Part shown: positions 33,056 through 44,814 of the stretch, one piece after another
Position numbering within the stretch: the first letter of the stretch is position 1
Layout of the letters: every line of letters begins with the position of its first letter
Source of the DNA: Orobanche coerulescens
Taxonomy: Eukaryota > Streptophyta > Magnoliopsida > Lamiales > Orobanchaceae
Reading direction: 5' to 3'
Assembly (NCBI GenBank): GCA_033398695.1
Contig: CM065801.1
Coordinates: 55,314,358-55,378,357 of the forward strand
Length of the DNA stretch: 64,000 nucleotides
The notes under the pieces: generated by a model
Told to the model about the DNA's origin: nothing
The model's database searches: none
Seen by the model: the letters and a program-made list of their open reading frames with translations, nothing else
Position numbers and translations under genes: made by a program

Positions 33056-34110
33056 ATGTTGAGAGGCGGTCGTGGACGCGGACGCGGTCGTGGACGCGGA
33101 CGTGGAAATGCGAGGGAAGAAGAGTCGGTATCTACCCCAGAGATAACCGCTAGTCGAACGGATTCCCATTCCGGGGGACAACAGGGATCGGCAAATAATA
33201 ATGCAGATCCTAACGTGCCGGGAGTGCTTCAGCAGGTGGTTGCCCAGATAAACCAGTTTGCTCAAGTTGTGGATCGCATGCAAACGGCGATGGGATAGCA
33301 GCATAACGTGGAGAATCGAGGAGATAGATGGCTTACCGAAGTGATTAAATTGCACCCTCCGAAATTTGACGGTCGCCGAGACGCTTTCTTGGGATCACCG
33401 GTCAAGGAATTAGAAAAGATTTTTGCAGGGATTAACTGTCCCAACGATAGGAAGGTTCCGGTCGCCCAGTATCTTCTGACCGGGGAGGCTTTCGACTGGT
33501 GGGAGGCCATTCGACCGGAGGAGCACAATGTTGACTGGACGGAATTCAAATTGATGATGGAGGCACAGTATTGTCCTCGCCCAGTTAGAGAGGCCCGAGT
33601 TCGAGAGTTTTTCTCACCACAGAATTCAGAAGCATCTGTGACGGACGTGATTAAGACTTTTAATCACCAGCTGACTTATGTGCGCCACTTGGTCAGGACC
33701 GAGGCGGAGAAGATTTTCCATTTTGACATGCGAATGAAGTCGGAAATTCAGCAATATATGTCCGGATTTGATTGTACCACCTTGCGACAGTACCAGGACA
33801 AGGCGTTGGCCTATGATATGAAGGAGGCAACAGTAGAGAAATCGACGGAAGCAAAGAAACAGAAGGTGTCTGGCAACTTCACGGAGGATAAGAGTAGCGG
33901 GCCTCGCGAAGTCGATCCTCTTTTCATTCATCCAGAGACCTCCGCATCCTTCTCGAGGTGGAAAGAAGTTCGGCAGCACCAAGCTGTTTGAGACGCGGGA
34001 AAAAGTGTTATAAGCGTGGCAAAGCGGGACATGTTCGACGTGATTGTTTCGCGCCCGTGACCTATTCGAGTGTGGGCCGGGAAGGACATCGCGCAACATT
34101 TTGTGGGAAT
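33056..34110 (+). pseudogene. gag of element A
   Basis: ATG at 33056 opens MLRGGRGRGRGRGRGRG, a basic RNA-binding start. A TAG at 33296-33298 interrupts the frame. The capsid part follows (33308-33890) with HPPKFDGRRDAFLGS, NCPNDRKVPVAQYLL and DWWEAI. The zinc-knuckle part (about 34008-34110) is in a different frame and is damaged: CYKRGKAGHVRRDC has Arg in place of the second Cys of CX2CX4HX4C, and the second knuckle has lost both early cysteines. The leader is only about 240 bp, much shorter than in the non-autonomous elements. Confidence 0.88.
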
Positions 34111-34299
34111 GCGACCCGATCTTTTGGTACTCGCACTCCGGCTCCGATTCGAAAGGAGACGAGTGTGAACCGACGCAGCAGAGTGGATTTCAAAGCGAGC
34201 GTTGGGAAGAGAGAGACATCCGATCTTTGGGTCCGTTCCTCCACGCACATGCGAAATGAGGAAATCGATGATCGAACACCTTTGTTGCATCGTGTACAA

Positions 34300-34800
34300 T
34301 TCAGATCCTTTTGCAACCAGCTAGTGTTTTATTCGATTAGGAGCTACACATTCTTTTGTATCTTTGAACCGTGTTAATCGTTTGAAAATCTCGTGCTTCT
34401 ATAATTGTGAACCTTATGTTGTGGGATTACCGAGCGGAGAAAATTGTGGGAACCCTAGAAGCTAGGGATTTCCCGGTATCTATAGAAGGAAGAGATTGGC
34501 CATCGAATCTTATTGTAGTTGACATCTGCGGTGACGATTTAATTCTCGGAGATGATTGGCTCAACCGTTATGGAGTCATTACGAATTACAGAGAGAGTCA
34601 TTTCTATCATTGCGATGACGGATCTCAACACTTATTCCGAGGATGGAGACCGAAGCTCGGGAAAATTGATCAAAGCAATGAAAGCCGTGAAATTATCAAG
34701 CGGGGATGTCACGGACTTTGGTGCTATGCCATGAGGAAAGAGGAAGGAGTAGAGCTCTCGTCTATTTCGATTGTGAATGAGTTCTCGATGTATTTCTGAC
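34300..34800 (+). pseudogene. Protease region of element A
   Basis: Retropepsin-type region. The active-site phrase is recognisable at 34329-34362 as LFD-stop-GATHSFVS: the D-S/T-G triad has TAG (34338-34340) at its middle position. The downstream block DDLILGDDWLNRYG (about 34530-34575) matches the conserved ILGMDWL segment that follows the catalytic loop in gypsy proteases. This copy cannot make active protease. Confidence 0.8.
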
Positions 34801-34874
34801 GAACTACAGGTTACCTCCGCAGAGAAGTGGAATTAACTATCGAATTAGAGCACAGGAGCGGCTCCTATTTCCAG

Positions 34875-35735
34875 GGCACCATACCGCATGGCGCCAACCG
34901 AGATGTATGAACTCAAGAAGCAAATCTGGAGGAATTGTTACGAAGGGCTATATCCAACCTAGTGTTTCTCCTTGGGGAGCGCCCGTTCTCTTTGTCCTAA
35001 GAAAGACGGATCCCTCCGATTGTGTATTGATTACGGGGAGCTCAACAAGATGACAATCAAGAATAAGTATCCTATACCTCGGATCGACGACTTGTTTGAT
35101 CAAGCGCAAGGGGCAAGGGTATTCTCGAAGATTGACTTGCGATCGGGATACCACCGATTGAGAATTAAGGAATCGGATATACCGAAATCGCTTTGAGATC
35201 CCTGCACGCATTATGAATTTGTAGTAATGCCATTTGGACTTACCAATGCTCCTGCGGTATTCATGCAATTGATGAATCGGGTATTCTTGGAATACTTGGA
35301 TAAATTTGTGGTCGTCTTCATTGGCGACATCCCGATATATTCGAGGGACGCAGAGGAACATGCCGAACATTTACGTGTGGTTTTGAGCACCTTGAGGAAG
35401 GAAAGAGCAGTGTATGCAAAACTTTCAAAATGCGAGTTCGGCTTAAGGAAGTAACCTTCCTTGGACATGTGATATCACCGACGGAGTTCAGTGGACCCAA
35501 AGAAAGTAGAAGCAATCTTAGAATGGGAAGCTCCTAAAAACGTGAAAGAAGTCCAAGCTTCTTAGGACTTGCTGGATATTATCGCCGCTTTGTAGAGGGA
35601 TTTTCCAAAATTGCTCGTCCGCTCACTCGGTAATCTGAGAAAACTCAAAAGTTCACGTGGAATGAGAAGTGCCGAGGCTAGTTTTGGACGAACTTAAGAG
35701 GAGACGGCGGACACCTATATTAGCGCCGCAGAGGA
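34875..35735 (+). pseudogene. Reverse transcriptase region of element A
   Basis: Starts with the APYRMAPTEM block (34877), then [16 protein letters not shown] (35007-35050), [13 protein letters not shown] (first catalytic Asp present) and [12 protein letters not shown]. The F-I-D-D catalytic box reads F-I-G-D (Gly codon at 35323-35325), so one of the paired aspartates is lost. Frameshifts occur near 34970, 35193 and 35450. The thumb region with GLAGYYRRFVEGFS is at about 35565-35610. Confidence 0.88.
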
Positions 35736-35747
35736 ACCGATGGATTC

Positions 35748-36248
35748 ATGGTGTCTGACGCTTCAAATCAGGGTTTGGGTTGTGTGTTGATGCAGAAGGA
35801 TAAAGTGATTGCTTATGCTTCCCGGCAATTGAAACCGTACGAGATTAATTACCCGACTCATGATCTGGAGCTACCAGCTGTGGTCTTTGCCTTGAAAATT
35901 TGGCAACATTATTTGTACGGCACTCATTGTCAGATCTTTACAGATCATAAGAGCCTCAAGTACATTTTCAGTCAGAAAGAATTAAACATGAGGCAGAGAA
36001 GGTGGCTGGAATTGATCAAGGATTACGACTTGGAGATTCTCTATCATCCGGGGAAAGCAAATGTAGTAGCCGATGATTTGAGCCGTAAACCTGTTTCTCT
36101 TCGAGTGTTGGAAGCACTTACGTTCCAAACCAGTATTCAACGAGAACTGATCCGCGAAGGGATTGAAGTATGGGCACCAGGAATCCAAGGGCAACTTTAT
36201 GTGATGGAACTGACTTCATCACTAGTCGAGGAGATCAAGTCTAAATAA
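35748..36248 (+). CDS. RNase H region of element A
   Basis: Open stretch of 166 codons with [42 protein letters not shown] and [15 protein letters not shown], so the catalytic Asp and Glu positions look intact. It stops at TAA (36246-36248) just before the integrase zinc region. It degrades the RNA strand during reverse transcription when part of the polyprotein. Confidence 0.88.
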   Translation: MVSDASNQGLGCVLMQKDKVIAYASRQLKPYEINYPTHDLELPAVVFALKIWQHYLYGTHCQIFTDHKSLKYIFSQKELNMRQRRWLELIKDYDLEILYHPGKANVVADDLSRKPVSLRVLEALTFQTSIQRELIREGIEVWAPGIQGQLYVMELTSSLVEEIKSK

Positions 36249-37648
36249 TTGAACGATTCTCTGATCCTTCGATTATGTGACGAAGTAAAGAAAGGAAAAG
36301 CCCAAGGATTCGTGATACAAGACGATGGGGTTCTGAGATTTCAGAGTCGACTTTGCGTTCCCGAGGATGATGATTTGAGACGGAAAATTTTAAAGGAAGC
36401 TCATAGCGGGCCCTATTCTATTCACCCAGGCAGTAGTAAGATGTATAAAGATTTAAAGCAAAACTTCTGGTGGGGGAATATGAAGAAGGACGTAGCGGAG
36501 TATGTTTCGAAGTGTTTGACTTGTCAGTAGGTTAAGATTGAACATCAGCGACCTGCCGGGATGTTAAAGCCGCTTCCGATCCCTGAATGGAAGTGGGAGG
36601 ACATCTCGATGGATTTCATCACCAGTATGCCAAGGACTAGAACGGGAATGAACATGATTTGGGTTGTAGTTGATCAACTAACCAAGTCGGCTCATTTCCT
36701 AGGGATTAAAGATATATGGGGACCCGAGAGATTGGCGCGAGTATTTATTGCGGAGATAGTCAGATTGCATGGGACGCCAAAGACCATTATTTCGGATCGA
36801 GATGGCCGTTTCGTGTCACACTTATGGAAAGCAGTTCACAGGGCTTTGGGGACTGAGCTCAACTTTAGCACATCTTATCATCCCCAAACGGATGGTCAGT
36901 CTGAAAGAACTATACAGACAGTAGAGGACATGCTTAGAGCTTGTGCATTAGATTGGTCGACTGATTGGGAAGTTCACTTGCCCTTGATCGAGTTCACCGA
37001 TAATAACAGTTGGCATGCTTCTATTAAGATGGCACCATTTGAAGCTTTGTACGGGAGAAGATGCCGATCACCCCTGTGTTGGGATGATTCTTTGGATTTG
37101 ATCGGGACGGAACCGGAATTGATTATTCAGACTCAAGAGAAGATAGCTTTGATTCGAGAGAGACTGATCGCTGCAGTCGGCGTAAGTCTTATGCAGATGT
37201 ACGTCGTCGCCCTCTAGAGTTCGACGCTGGGGACCATGTACTATTGAAGGTGTCTCCTACGCGAGGGATTTTCCGTTTTGGGAGGAGAGGTAAACTTAGT
37301 CCGAGATATATCGGACCATTTGAGATCCTCGAGAGAGTTGGAGATTTAGCATACAGGTTGGACTTACCGCCATCGCTAAGTCACGTTCACAATGTGTTTC
37401 ACGTATCCCAATTACGGAAGTATGTACCGGACCCCAGTCACGTCATTGATTTCGACGAGATCGAAATAGCTAATGATGGCACCTTCGAAGAGAGACCAAT
37501 CAAGATACTTGAGAGCCGGATCAAACAATTGAGGAATAAACCAATACACTTGGTTAAAGTACAATGGTCACGACACGGAGTCGAGGAGTCCACTTGGGAA
37601 ACGGAGGACAGTATGAAGGCTAGATATCCAGAGTTGTTTTCATCTTAA
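36249..37648 (+). pseudogene. Integrase and chromodomain-like C-terminus of element A
   Basis: HHCC zinc region at 36395-36527 (HSGPYSIHPGSSKMYK ... CLTCQ), then TAG at 36528-36530 in place of a Gln. The catalytic core (36561-37150) keeps the D-D-E residues: MDFI, ISDRDGRF and SERTIQT. A frameshift lies near 37180. The C-terminal part (37244-37648) has the GKLSPRYIGPFEIL block, VFHVSQLRKYVPDPSH, and a chromodomain-like end (LVKVQWSRHGVEESTWE) of the type that targets chromoviruses to heterochromatin. Confidence 0.9.
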
Positions 37649-37683
37649 GTTTCGGGACGAAACTTCTTTTTAGGGAGGAAGGA
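37647..37683 (+). other. Pre-PPT hairpin and polypurine tract of element A
   Basis: AAGTTTCG-GGA-CGAAACTT (37647-37665) begins at the stop codon of the polyprotein and is followed by the purine tract AGGGAGGAAGGA just before the 3' LTR. Confidence 0.85.
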
Positions 37684-40042
37684 TGTAATACCCGAGATTT
37701 CTGACTTGTGATATTGTAATCGTTGTACTTGATATGAGTATTATTCTCCGTATTTTATAATCCGATGTTGTCGAGCGTATGATTTCATGTATGTGATTTA
37801 CAAATTGTAATTCTGCGCATGTAGCGCACGCTATCGGCTATGTGTAGCGTGCGCTAACGTAGATTCATAGCGCACGCTACAGAGGGTCATTAGCGCACGC
37901 TATGAGTGGTCAATTTGATTGAGACGTGCGGTAGGTGAGATCTGGCCGGGGGACCCCTGTCGGATCGTGTCGGGATGTACCTGGACGGCTTTCAGGAAAA
38001 GCCGAGTCAACGCCTTAGCGCACGCTACAGGTATGTGCATAGCGCGCGCTAAGTGCTGAGTACAGTTAAGTCAGTGAGCCGTTAGCGCATGCTACGAGCA
38101 GGGTCTAGCGCGCGCTAATAGCCATTTCTTATAAATAGGACAGCATCCTATTCGTGATTTCAGTTCTTTCTTCTCCCATTACCCGAATTCTTACACTTAG
38201 AACATAACTTCCTTCATCCTAAACACTCCATATCAACATCCTAGTTCGTGATTGGAGATCGTATGTCATTGGAGATTGGTGTTCAAGCCTTCGGAGTTGG
38301 ATTGCTTCAATTTCCTCCGTGTTCTTCACTACCTTGAGGTAGGTGATTCTTCACCAATACTAGTAGTGTTCTAAAGGATGCTGATCATGTTCATCTAGTC
38401 AGTTAAGATTCATTATTAGTCGTACCTCATGTGTTAGAAGGATATTTTCGACGTTTCGACACTTATTCATCGTATGATCCATTGAACCTTTTAGTATGTG
38501 GATTCCTAAGCATGTTATGTATCTTCAAAACCAATCGACCAGTATATGAAGATTACCTAGTTCGTATGTTTTACGTAAGGAATCATATGTTTTGGGACTT
38601 GGAATAATCGGAACTTGGAATATTTCTTAAAGATTGAAGATGAATTATGATGTTGAGATGATTATCCGTATATTTGTACCTCATGATCATGGAATTTCCA
38701 CAAACCTTATTAGCATGATATGCCCGAGGATAATTTGTATTATCACCATAGAGTTCATGAAATTCACCACCTTTCAACCCAGTTTTTCCGTTAGCAGTAT
38801 TCTGCCATGCAAGATTAGCGCACGCTAACATATGTGAGTTAACGTGCGCTATCGGGGTTCAGTTAACGCATAATACGTACGTAGCGTGCGTTATGTATCA
38901 GCCGATTCAAACTGTCAGTTCGTGGCTAGCACACGCTAGTCTTACACGATAGCGTACGCTAACAGGCAGGCTTAGCGCACGTTACGTAGGATACGTAGCG
39001 CACGCTAAGCAGTCCAGGCAGATTGTTTATTTTGAACTTTTGGGCCGTAGAACGAATTGTTAGGCCATCGTTCGACTTGAGATGATTTGTATATCATTCC
39101 TTTTGTTAAGGTTCGAGCTTGTTACGTTGATCGAAGGAGGCGGCCTTCGAGTGTGTTGAGATCATCGAGGTGTTTTGTCCTTGCCATTTTCGAGGCAAGT
39201 ATCATATGTCGAGTTCGATTTATATTGAAAACTTTGATCATGCTTGTGGTTTTGTTCATATTGTTGAATATGAAATGTATTTCTGAAAATTCTCGTGATA
39301 TTCGTTGATATTTGTTCGTATTGATGAACATATTGAAATGCATATGTGTATGCATAGTTGATTGATTTATGGTATAAATGATCCGAGGGGATCATGAGGA
39401 TCTATGCTGAGGGCGCTGGATCGAATGTCCACCATGCGTTGGTCCGACGGGATCATCATGGGGATCTATGCTGAGGGCGCTGGATCGTTGGATGGGTTTT
39501 CCACCATGCGTTGGTCCGACGGGATCATCATGGGGATCTATACCTAGGGCGCTGGATCGCTGGATTACCCTGTATTGTGTTGATGGAATCGTGAGGATTC
39601 GCATCGTTGGATTCCGGTGGCGGAAGTCCGTTTTGCATGTTGTATGTTGCATTGATGATTTATTGTATGATGATACTTGTACTAGCATTGTTTTGCTAAC
39701 CCCTTCGGGGGTGGACATTGTTTTGATGTTCTGGTTGCCGAGGAGCGGGGAGGCAACCACAGTACCGACAGGACGATGAAATGGCTCAGTGATGTGGTTG
39801 ATGTTATTGTTATTGTGAATTGTCTTCTTGGTTCGTTTAGTACTCGAGTACGTCGGTTTTTAATAAGGTCATTTCGATATGGTTGTATAAGTTAACTCAT
39901 TTGATCGGTTGAATCAAATCTGTATTTGAACTTCAGTTGTTCGATTGAATTATTTTTACACTTCTTTTAAAATTAGCCTTGTAAATCCTTATCTAAAGGG
40001 TTTACGGCGCTGTAATTATTCCGAATATCTCGGGGTGTTACA
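37684..40042 (+). repeat. 3' LTR of element A
   Basis: 2359 bp, nearly identical to 30458-32814. The differences include C/T changes in the palindromes themselves and a small rearranged patch near 39762. Confidence 0.95.
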
Positions 40043-40047
40043 ATACC
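40043..40047. repeat. Target-site duplication of element A, right copy (ATACC)
   Basis: Identical to 30453-30457. Confidence 0.93.
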
Positions 40048-40728
40048 ATCCTCACTAGATGCCTTTTTAACCAAAATTCATGAAACCGAAAGGTTGAAAG
40101 CGAAAGTCACGTCTCAAGTAAACTTTTGATAGACCTCGTTTGAGTATTTAAAAATCAAAGTTTAAAAATTTGCAATGCAAGATGAAAATAAAATATATGT
40201 AGTTTAAATTCTCAAAATTTTCTGTATCGAGGTCATCATACAAAAATCAAAACCTTTTTCCTTCTTGAAGGATGTTTTAGAATGAAAATTTAAGGGACTC
40301 TCCAAAACATTTAAAGTTTTAAATATCACATTAATAAACTTTCATTGCGTAACTACACCAAAACATTACTCCTGTAAAAACGATTTATACAAGGATACAT
40401 ATACACATATATACATATACATCGGCACATTTACAAAAATCAAACAAACATGGAGTACGTATTCACGATTCACATTTAAACTCCACATATAACACAAAAA
40501 TCATACAAGCTCGCATAACACGAGGCACAACAAAGTAGGGAGACTTACATCCACAAATCGCACGAAGATGATGGCTGCACCTTGATACTAATCACGACCG
40601 ACAACTCAGACGACGCATCGCGACACTACTCAGTCAGACAGAATCTGACAAGACAAGATAAGACCCGACAACACACAACTCAACCCGACAGCCTAAGTTT
40701 CCTGAACCTAATCTTTGATACCATATTC
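40048..40728 (-). other. Leader of element H, primer-site part
   Basis: Noncoding leader homologous to 21110-21841 of element B. The primer site at 40712-40723 reads TGGTATCAAAGA in minus sense, a decayed form of TGGTATCAGAGC. Confidence 0.8.
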
Positions 40729-42796
40729 TGTAACACCCCCAAACAACTCGGGAATATTACAGCGGCATAGACCCTCTCCACGAGGATCTACCAGGCTAAA
40801 TACAGAAAACACAACATAACAAAACATGCCAACACGGCTAATAATGAACCACTGGACCGATTTGGTCTTTATCACAACACACACATCATTACATACATAA
40901 CTCTTTCTCAAAACTCATACCCACACAGGGGCTGGAATACATTAACGCTCCCATATATCGGGAAAATAACACAGCGGGAAGATAACCAACAAGACTCTAC
41001 CAAAATACTCTACGATTGGTCTTCATGTGATTAGTATCGTCGTCTTCCATCACCCTTCGTACCGATTCTGTGATTCGCTCCCCAGTAACCTGCAAGTACC
41101 TGGACGCAATACAGACATCCACCCCCTGAATACTCCGTGGTTAGCAAAACTTCAGTGTTTTGCTAGTGCAAGTATAAAACACAAATACAAGCCATACACA
41201 ACATACTCCAAGAACATGATAATCATGAATATACTTCCCGAGATAACTCACTGATCAAAACAGTTTGAATTATAAAAGGTAGGAATAAAACTATGTATCT
41301 CTTACGAAACATTTTATGATATCGGGAGTTTTGAAAACATTTGTAATTAAAGAATTCTCAAGTTTCGAAAACACTTAGGGACACGGCCCAAAGATCATTT
41401 TTCCAAAATACAAGTTCCGATAAAAAATCACGGGGTCCACGACCCATTTCACGAAATACAAGGTAAATGACCCGAATCTCAAAACACAGGGTCCACGACC
41501 CAAATCATCCAAAACACATATTCCTAAGGATTATTCGCGTCCCGCGCTAACAAGCCACGAACCTCAGATGCTCCCGCAGAACATAGTGAATAACCCAATA
41601 GGAAACCATACCAAATCATATGTCCTCGTGACAACAGTCACAGAACCATTACCAAACCACAACCATAAGTTATCCCGGCATCGCGCTAACAAGCCACGAA
41701 CCTCAAAGTCCCCGCAAGACATACCCGGATTAGATAACCCCATAAGTTATCCCGGCATCGGGCTAGCAAGCCCCGAACCTTGGAGTCCCCACAAGACATA
41801 CCCGATTAGATAACCTTACGATCACGCCCGACCCATACTAACAAGTATGGATCCCGGAGATTCATAAATCTTACCCGGAGGCACATCACTTACAACAAAT
41901 TATTCACAACTACAATCAACACCAATACCAAACAACACTAAGGATCACAATTTCCTTACAAAGGAGAATAACTAATATCATACAACATCACGTTCTTACC
42001 GAACAAGTACACATAACAACACGTAACCCCCGTCAAATGATTACGGTCTATTATATTCACTAAATGTGATCATAACGTCTTTCAACATACGAAACTAACA
42101 CACATATTCCGAAAACACATCTATTCACCAAGTATACGAATTATCGTTGAAAGAGAACATTTATCGAGAACATACCGATCCTTTTTAACATTAATTAAAC
42201 ATTCGGATTTCGCATAAAATCATTTACCAACAATTATGCCTACGAAACATGAAACATATGGGCAAGAGACTTGCCTCGATACCACGAGCAACGGAACCAT
42301 GAACGGACACGGTCGGTTAGCCCTCGAACTTCCAAAAATGACCAAGAACTCGACAACCTCACGAACGCCACGAAAATAACATCACCACGAATAAATAATG
42401 CTAAACGAAAATTGAATCAACCAGAAAAACAACAATAATCCGAGGGTTCTTCGAGGAAATCGGAAATCAAGTCCCGGGTGATAAAAATCGATATACGAGT
42501 TACAAAATCCGAAGATCATGACCAATACAACGAGATTACCATGAACAATTCATCAAAATTAGACAAATCAACGAATCACGAAGAAATCCCCCCAAAAATA
42601 ACACAAGTAGGGTTCGAAGTAAGAAATCACGTCTCGATCACCCGAACGCACCGGCTATGATCTAAAATAATAACAAACAGGCTATGAAACTCAACGTACC
42701 ATAATACAAGCATGCGATTCCAAACACTCGGATGACAACAGTCCATTCGACCGAAGAAAATTCAACGAAACCGTAATGAAGACCTCGTGTATTACA
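40729..42796 (-). repeat. 5' LTR of element H
   Basis: 2068 bp. It matches the F LTR at both ends but lacks about 550 bp that in F hold the palindrome array, TATA box and transcription-start zone; the junction is near 42626-42630 (minus GATCGAGACG|TGATTTCTTAC). It has a 77-bp tandem pair at 41666-41819. Confidence 0.85.
41666..41819 (-). repeat. 77-bp tandem repeat in the H LTR
   Basis: Two copies starting TAAGTTATCCCGGCATCG, about 90% alike. Confidence 0.85.
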
Positions 42797-43127
42797 TGGG
42801 AGCCTAACATAGGGCCGGCATGAAGAATGATGAAAGATGATCGATACTAATCACATGAGGATCCATGCGATGTCGTATTGGTTTGGTTATACTTTATTTC
42901 CGCTGTAGTATTTTCACTTTTGTACGGGATTGGGTTGTATTTCGACCCCTGCATGGGTATGTATTGAGATTGAGTTGTATGTATTAATTGAAATACCCAA
43001 TCGGTCTACTGAGTCATTTTAGCCTTAAAGGCGATGTCGAGATGTTTGATTATGTTACCATCCTGGTAAATCCTTGAAAGAAGGTTTTACAGCGTGTAAT
43101 ATCCCTGAGTGGATTGGGGGTGTTACA
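42797..43127 (+). repeat. 5' LTR of element G, 3' end
   Basis: Ends GGATTGGGGGTGTTACA. It is homologous to the end of the F LTR (61612-61946) and to complements of 10411-10740 and 15543-15870. Confidence 0.88.
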
Positions 43128-43131
43128 TAAA

Positions 43132-43143
43132 TGGTATCAGAGC
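43132..43143 (+). other. Primer-binding site of element G
   Basis: TGGTATCAGAGC, 4 bp after the LTR. Confidence 0.93.
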
Positions 43144-44643
43144 CAAGTTGAGGAAACCTAGGTTGTCGGGTTGAGTCATGTATCGTTCGGTCGTGTTTGT
43201 CCGGTCTTGATAGGTTGAGTCGTGTCGCGATGCGTCATCTGAGTTTGTTGGTCGTGATTAGTATTGTGGGGCGATCATCATCTTCGTGCGACCTGTAGAT
43301 GTAAGTCTCCCTTCTTTGTGTTGTGCCTCGTGTGATATGAGCTACTTGTATGATTATTTGTTAAGTGATGGAATCCTTCTGTGGATTTGATTTCATGATA
43401 TGATGTTATTCGACTCCCGTATTTTGTTTATATGAGGGGTGGTGTCACTGTAAGGCATTCTGACTGTTGATTTCGTCTGTTGCGCGTGTATTTCAAAATG
43501 AGTTGCTCGTTTTGCAAGTGTTCTTGTGAAACCTTTGTGCTTAATATGGAATCAGAATGTATATGTGTATGAATTGCTCACTCCAGGAGGGTCCGACGAG
43601 GCCTCGGGGGAATCCGTGACTTCACTCCGGATTCACGAGTTTGTTCGCTAGCCAGTTCGGGAGTGTCCTTAGAGGCCTCGAATGGGACTAGTGGTTTCAC
43701 CTTGATCCTAGGCAGTTTTTGACCGTGATATTTGACTGTTTGATTTCCAGTAAAAGATAGGTCTTGTTTTGATTTTGAACGATTTGATGCGTGTACTATC
43801 ATGTATATAAGCGGATGTTGATACGTGTGAGTTTTGGGGCTTTCTGGCCTATTGGATTTCTAAAAACCTTGAGTATCTTAGAAAATAAATTTCGAGACGT
43901 ACCTTTAAAATGGATTACTTTCTCGCAGTATTTACAAGGTGCCTACCAGTGCCACTGTATGTTTCAAAATTATTCCACTCTGAGGACCAAAATATTTTGA
44001 GATATTCTCAGTAATTTAGTAACGCATTTGCTTAGACCCGAAGGTCGAGTATTTCTGAAAGTTTTAATTAAAAGAAAGATGTTCTCATTTTTATCAAACG
44101 CAATATGGTTTTTCAAAGTCTCGATAACGATGTTTCATGTTTGTATTACTTTTTTCGAAATATGATACTCAAGATCAACTGATGTTCCCAAAATTATTTT
44201 CAAAAAGGTGGTTTTCGATTTTAAAACCTATCGTTCCTGTTTGCGGTCCGGGAATGTATGTATGATGTTCGCACTTTTGTAGGGTGTTAGCCCCCGAGTT
44301 GTGATTGAATTGGTGATGTGAGTGTTGAGTCGTTTGCCATGCAATTGTTGTGTTAGCCCTCTGTGAGAGGTGCGAAGTTAGTCTTTAATGTTGTCGTTTT
44401 GTGGTGATTTGCGTGTTACCACACCTGTGCGAGCTGTTAGAGCTTGGGTTTGTATTATTGTGTACATTTGTGATTGTGTGCTGGTAATCGTTCGGACCGT
44501 TGAAATCGCCAAATGTATGCCGTCGTTGCTGTGATTTGGTGTATGTGGGTTGCCGTACATGGGTATGTTGTGCTGAGTTGGCATCTCCAGTATGTTGTTT
44601 TGCGATGTTATATTCCATTGTACCTAGCAGTTGTATTTTTAGT
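43144..44643 (+). other. Leader of element G
   Basis: About 1.5 kb of untranslated leader homologous to 62000-63227 in F. It contains no complete palindrome copies that I noticed. Confidence 0.7.
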
Positions 44644-44814
44644 ATGCCGAGGTGCTTCAACTGCAATGTGCCGAGGCATGTACGTGCAAATTGTCCTTCC
44701 CTGCCAGTAGCAGATTACAAGTGTGGACTCGAGGGGCACAAAATCCAGATTTGCGAGTTGGTTACCGAGTCTTCCAGGCACGAACTTCACCATAGATATC
44801 AGAATCGGCTTTGA
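44644..44814 (+). CDS. Mini-gag of element G: start codons fused to zinc knuckles
   Basis: 56-residue frame. The first three codons are the gag start (MPR), followed directly by the zinc-knuckle region: CFNCNVPRHVRANC (intact CX2CX4HX4C) and DYKCGLEGHKIQIC, in which the first Cys is Asp. It then ends shortly after LVTESS. In H the same two ends are separated by about 300 residues of capsid. The internal deletion kept the reading frame, giving a small potential nucleic-acid-binding protein. Whether it is expressed is unknown. Confidence 0.6.
   Translation: MPRCFNCNVPRHVRANCPSLPVADYKCGLEGHKIQICELVTESSRHELHHRYQNRL

Larger units (their letters stand above)
30458..40042 (+). mobile_element. Element A: full-structure Tekay-like chromovirus with a broken polyprotein
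   Basis: 9585-bp element with LTRs 30458-32814 and 37684-40042, a 5-bp duplication ATACC, a perfect initiator-Met primer site, and gag-PR-RT-RNaseH-IN in gypsy order followed by a chromodomain-like C-terminus. The LTRs differ at about 26 substitutions plus one small indel cluster by my eye (about 1.1-1.2%). This is the youngest-looking insertion and the only one with pol. Several stops and frameshifts make it non-functional as sequenced. Confidence 0.95.
1..42796 (-). mobile_element. Element H: gag-only Ty3/gypsy retrotransposon carrying two nested insertions
   Basis: Minus-strand LTR element that encloses the whole left two thirds of the window. Visible pieces are the 5' end of its 3' LTR (1-144), the PPT-side internal region (145-774 and 28326-28558), a gag pseudogene (28559-29539), the leader (29540-30457 and 40048-40728), a decayed primer site (40712-40723) and its 5' LTR (40729-42796). 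No pol is present between gag and the PPT, so it is a non-autonomous derivative of a Tekay-like chromovirus. CACTA (775-28325) and element A (30458-40042) were inserted later. H itself interrupts an LTR of element G, which resumes at 42797. The left boundary and target duplication lie outside the window. Confidence 0.85.

Noticed and set aside
35748..36248. Functional stand-alone RNase H gene
   Set aside because: The open frame is part of the broken A polyprotein between RT and integrase and has no promoter or start of its own.
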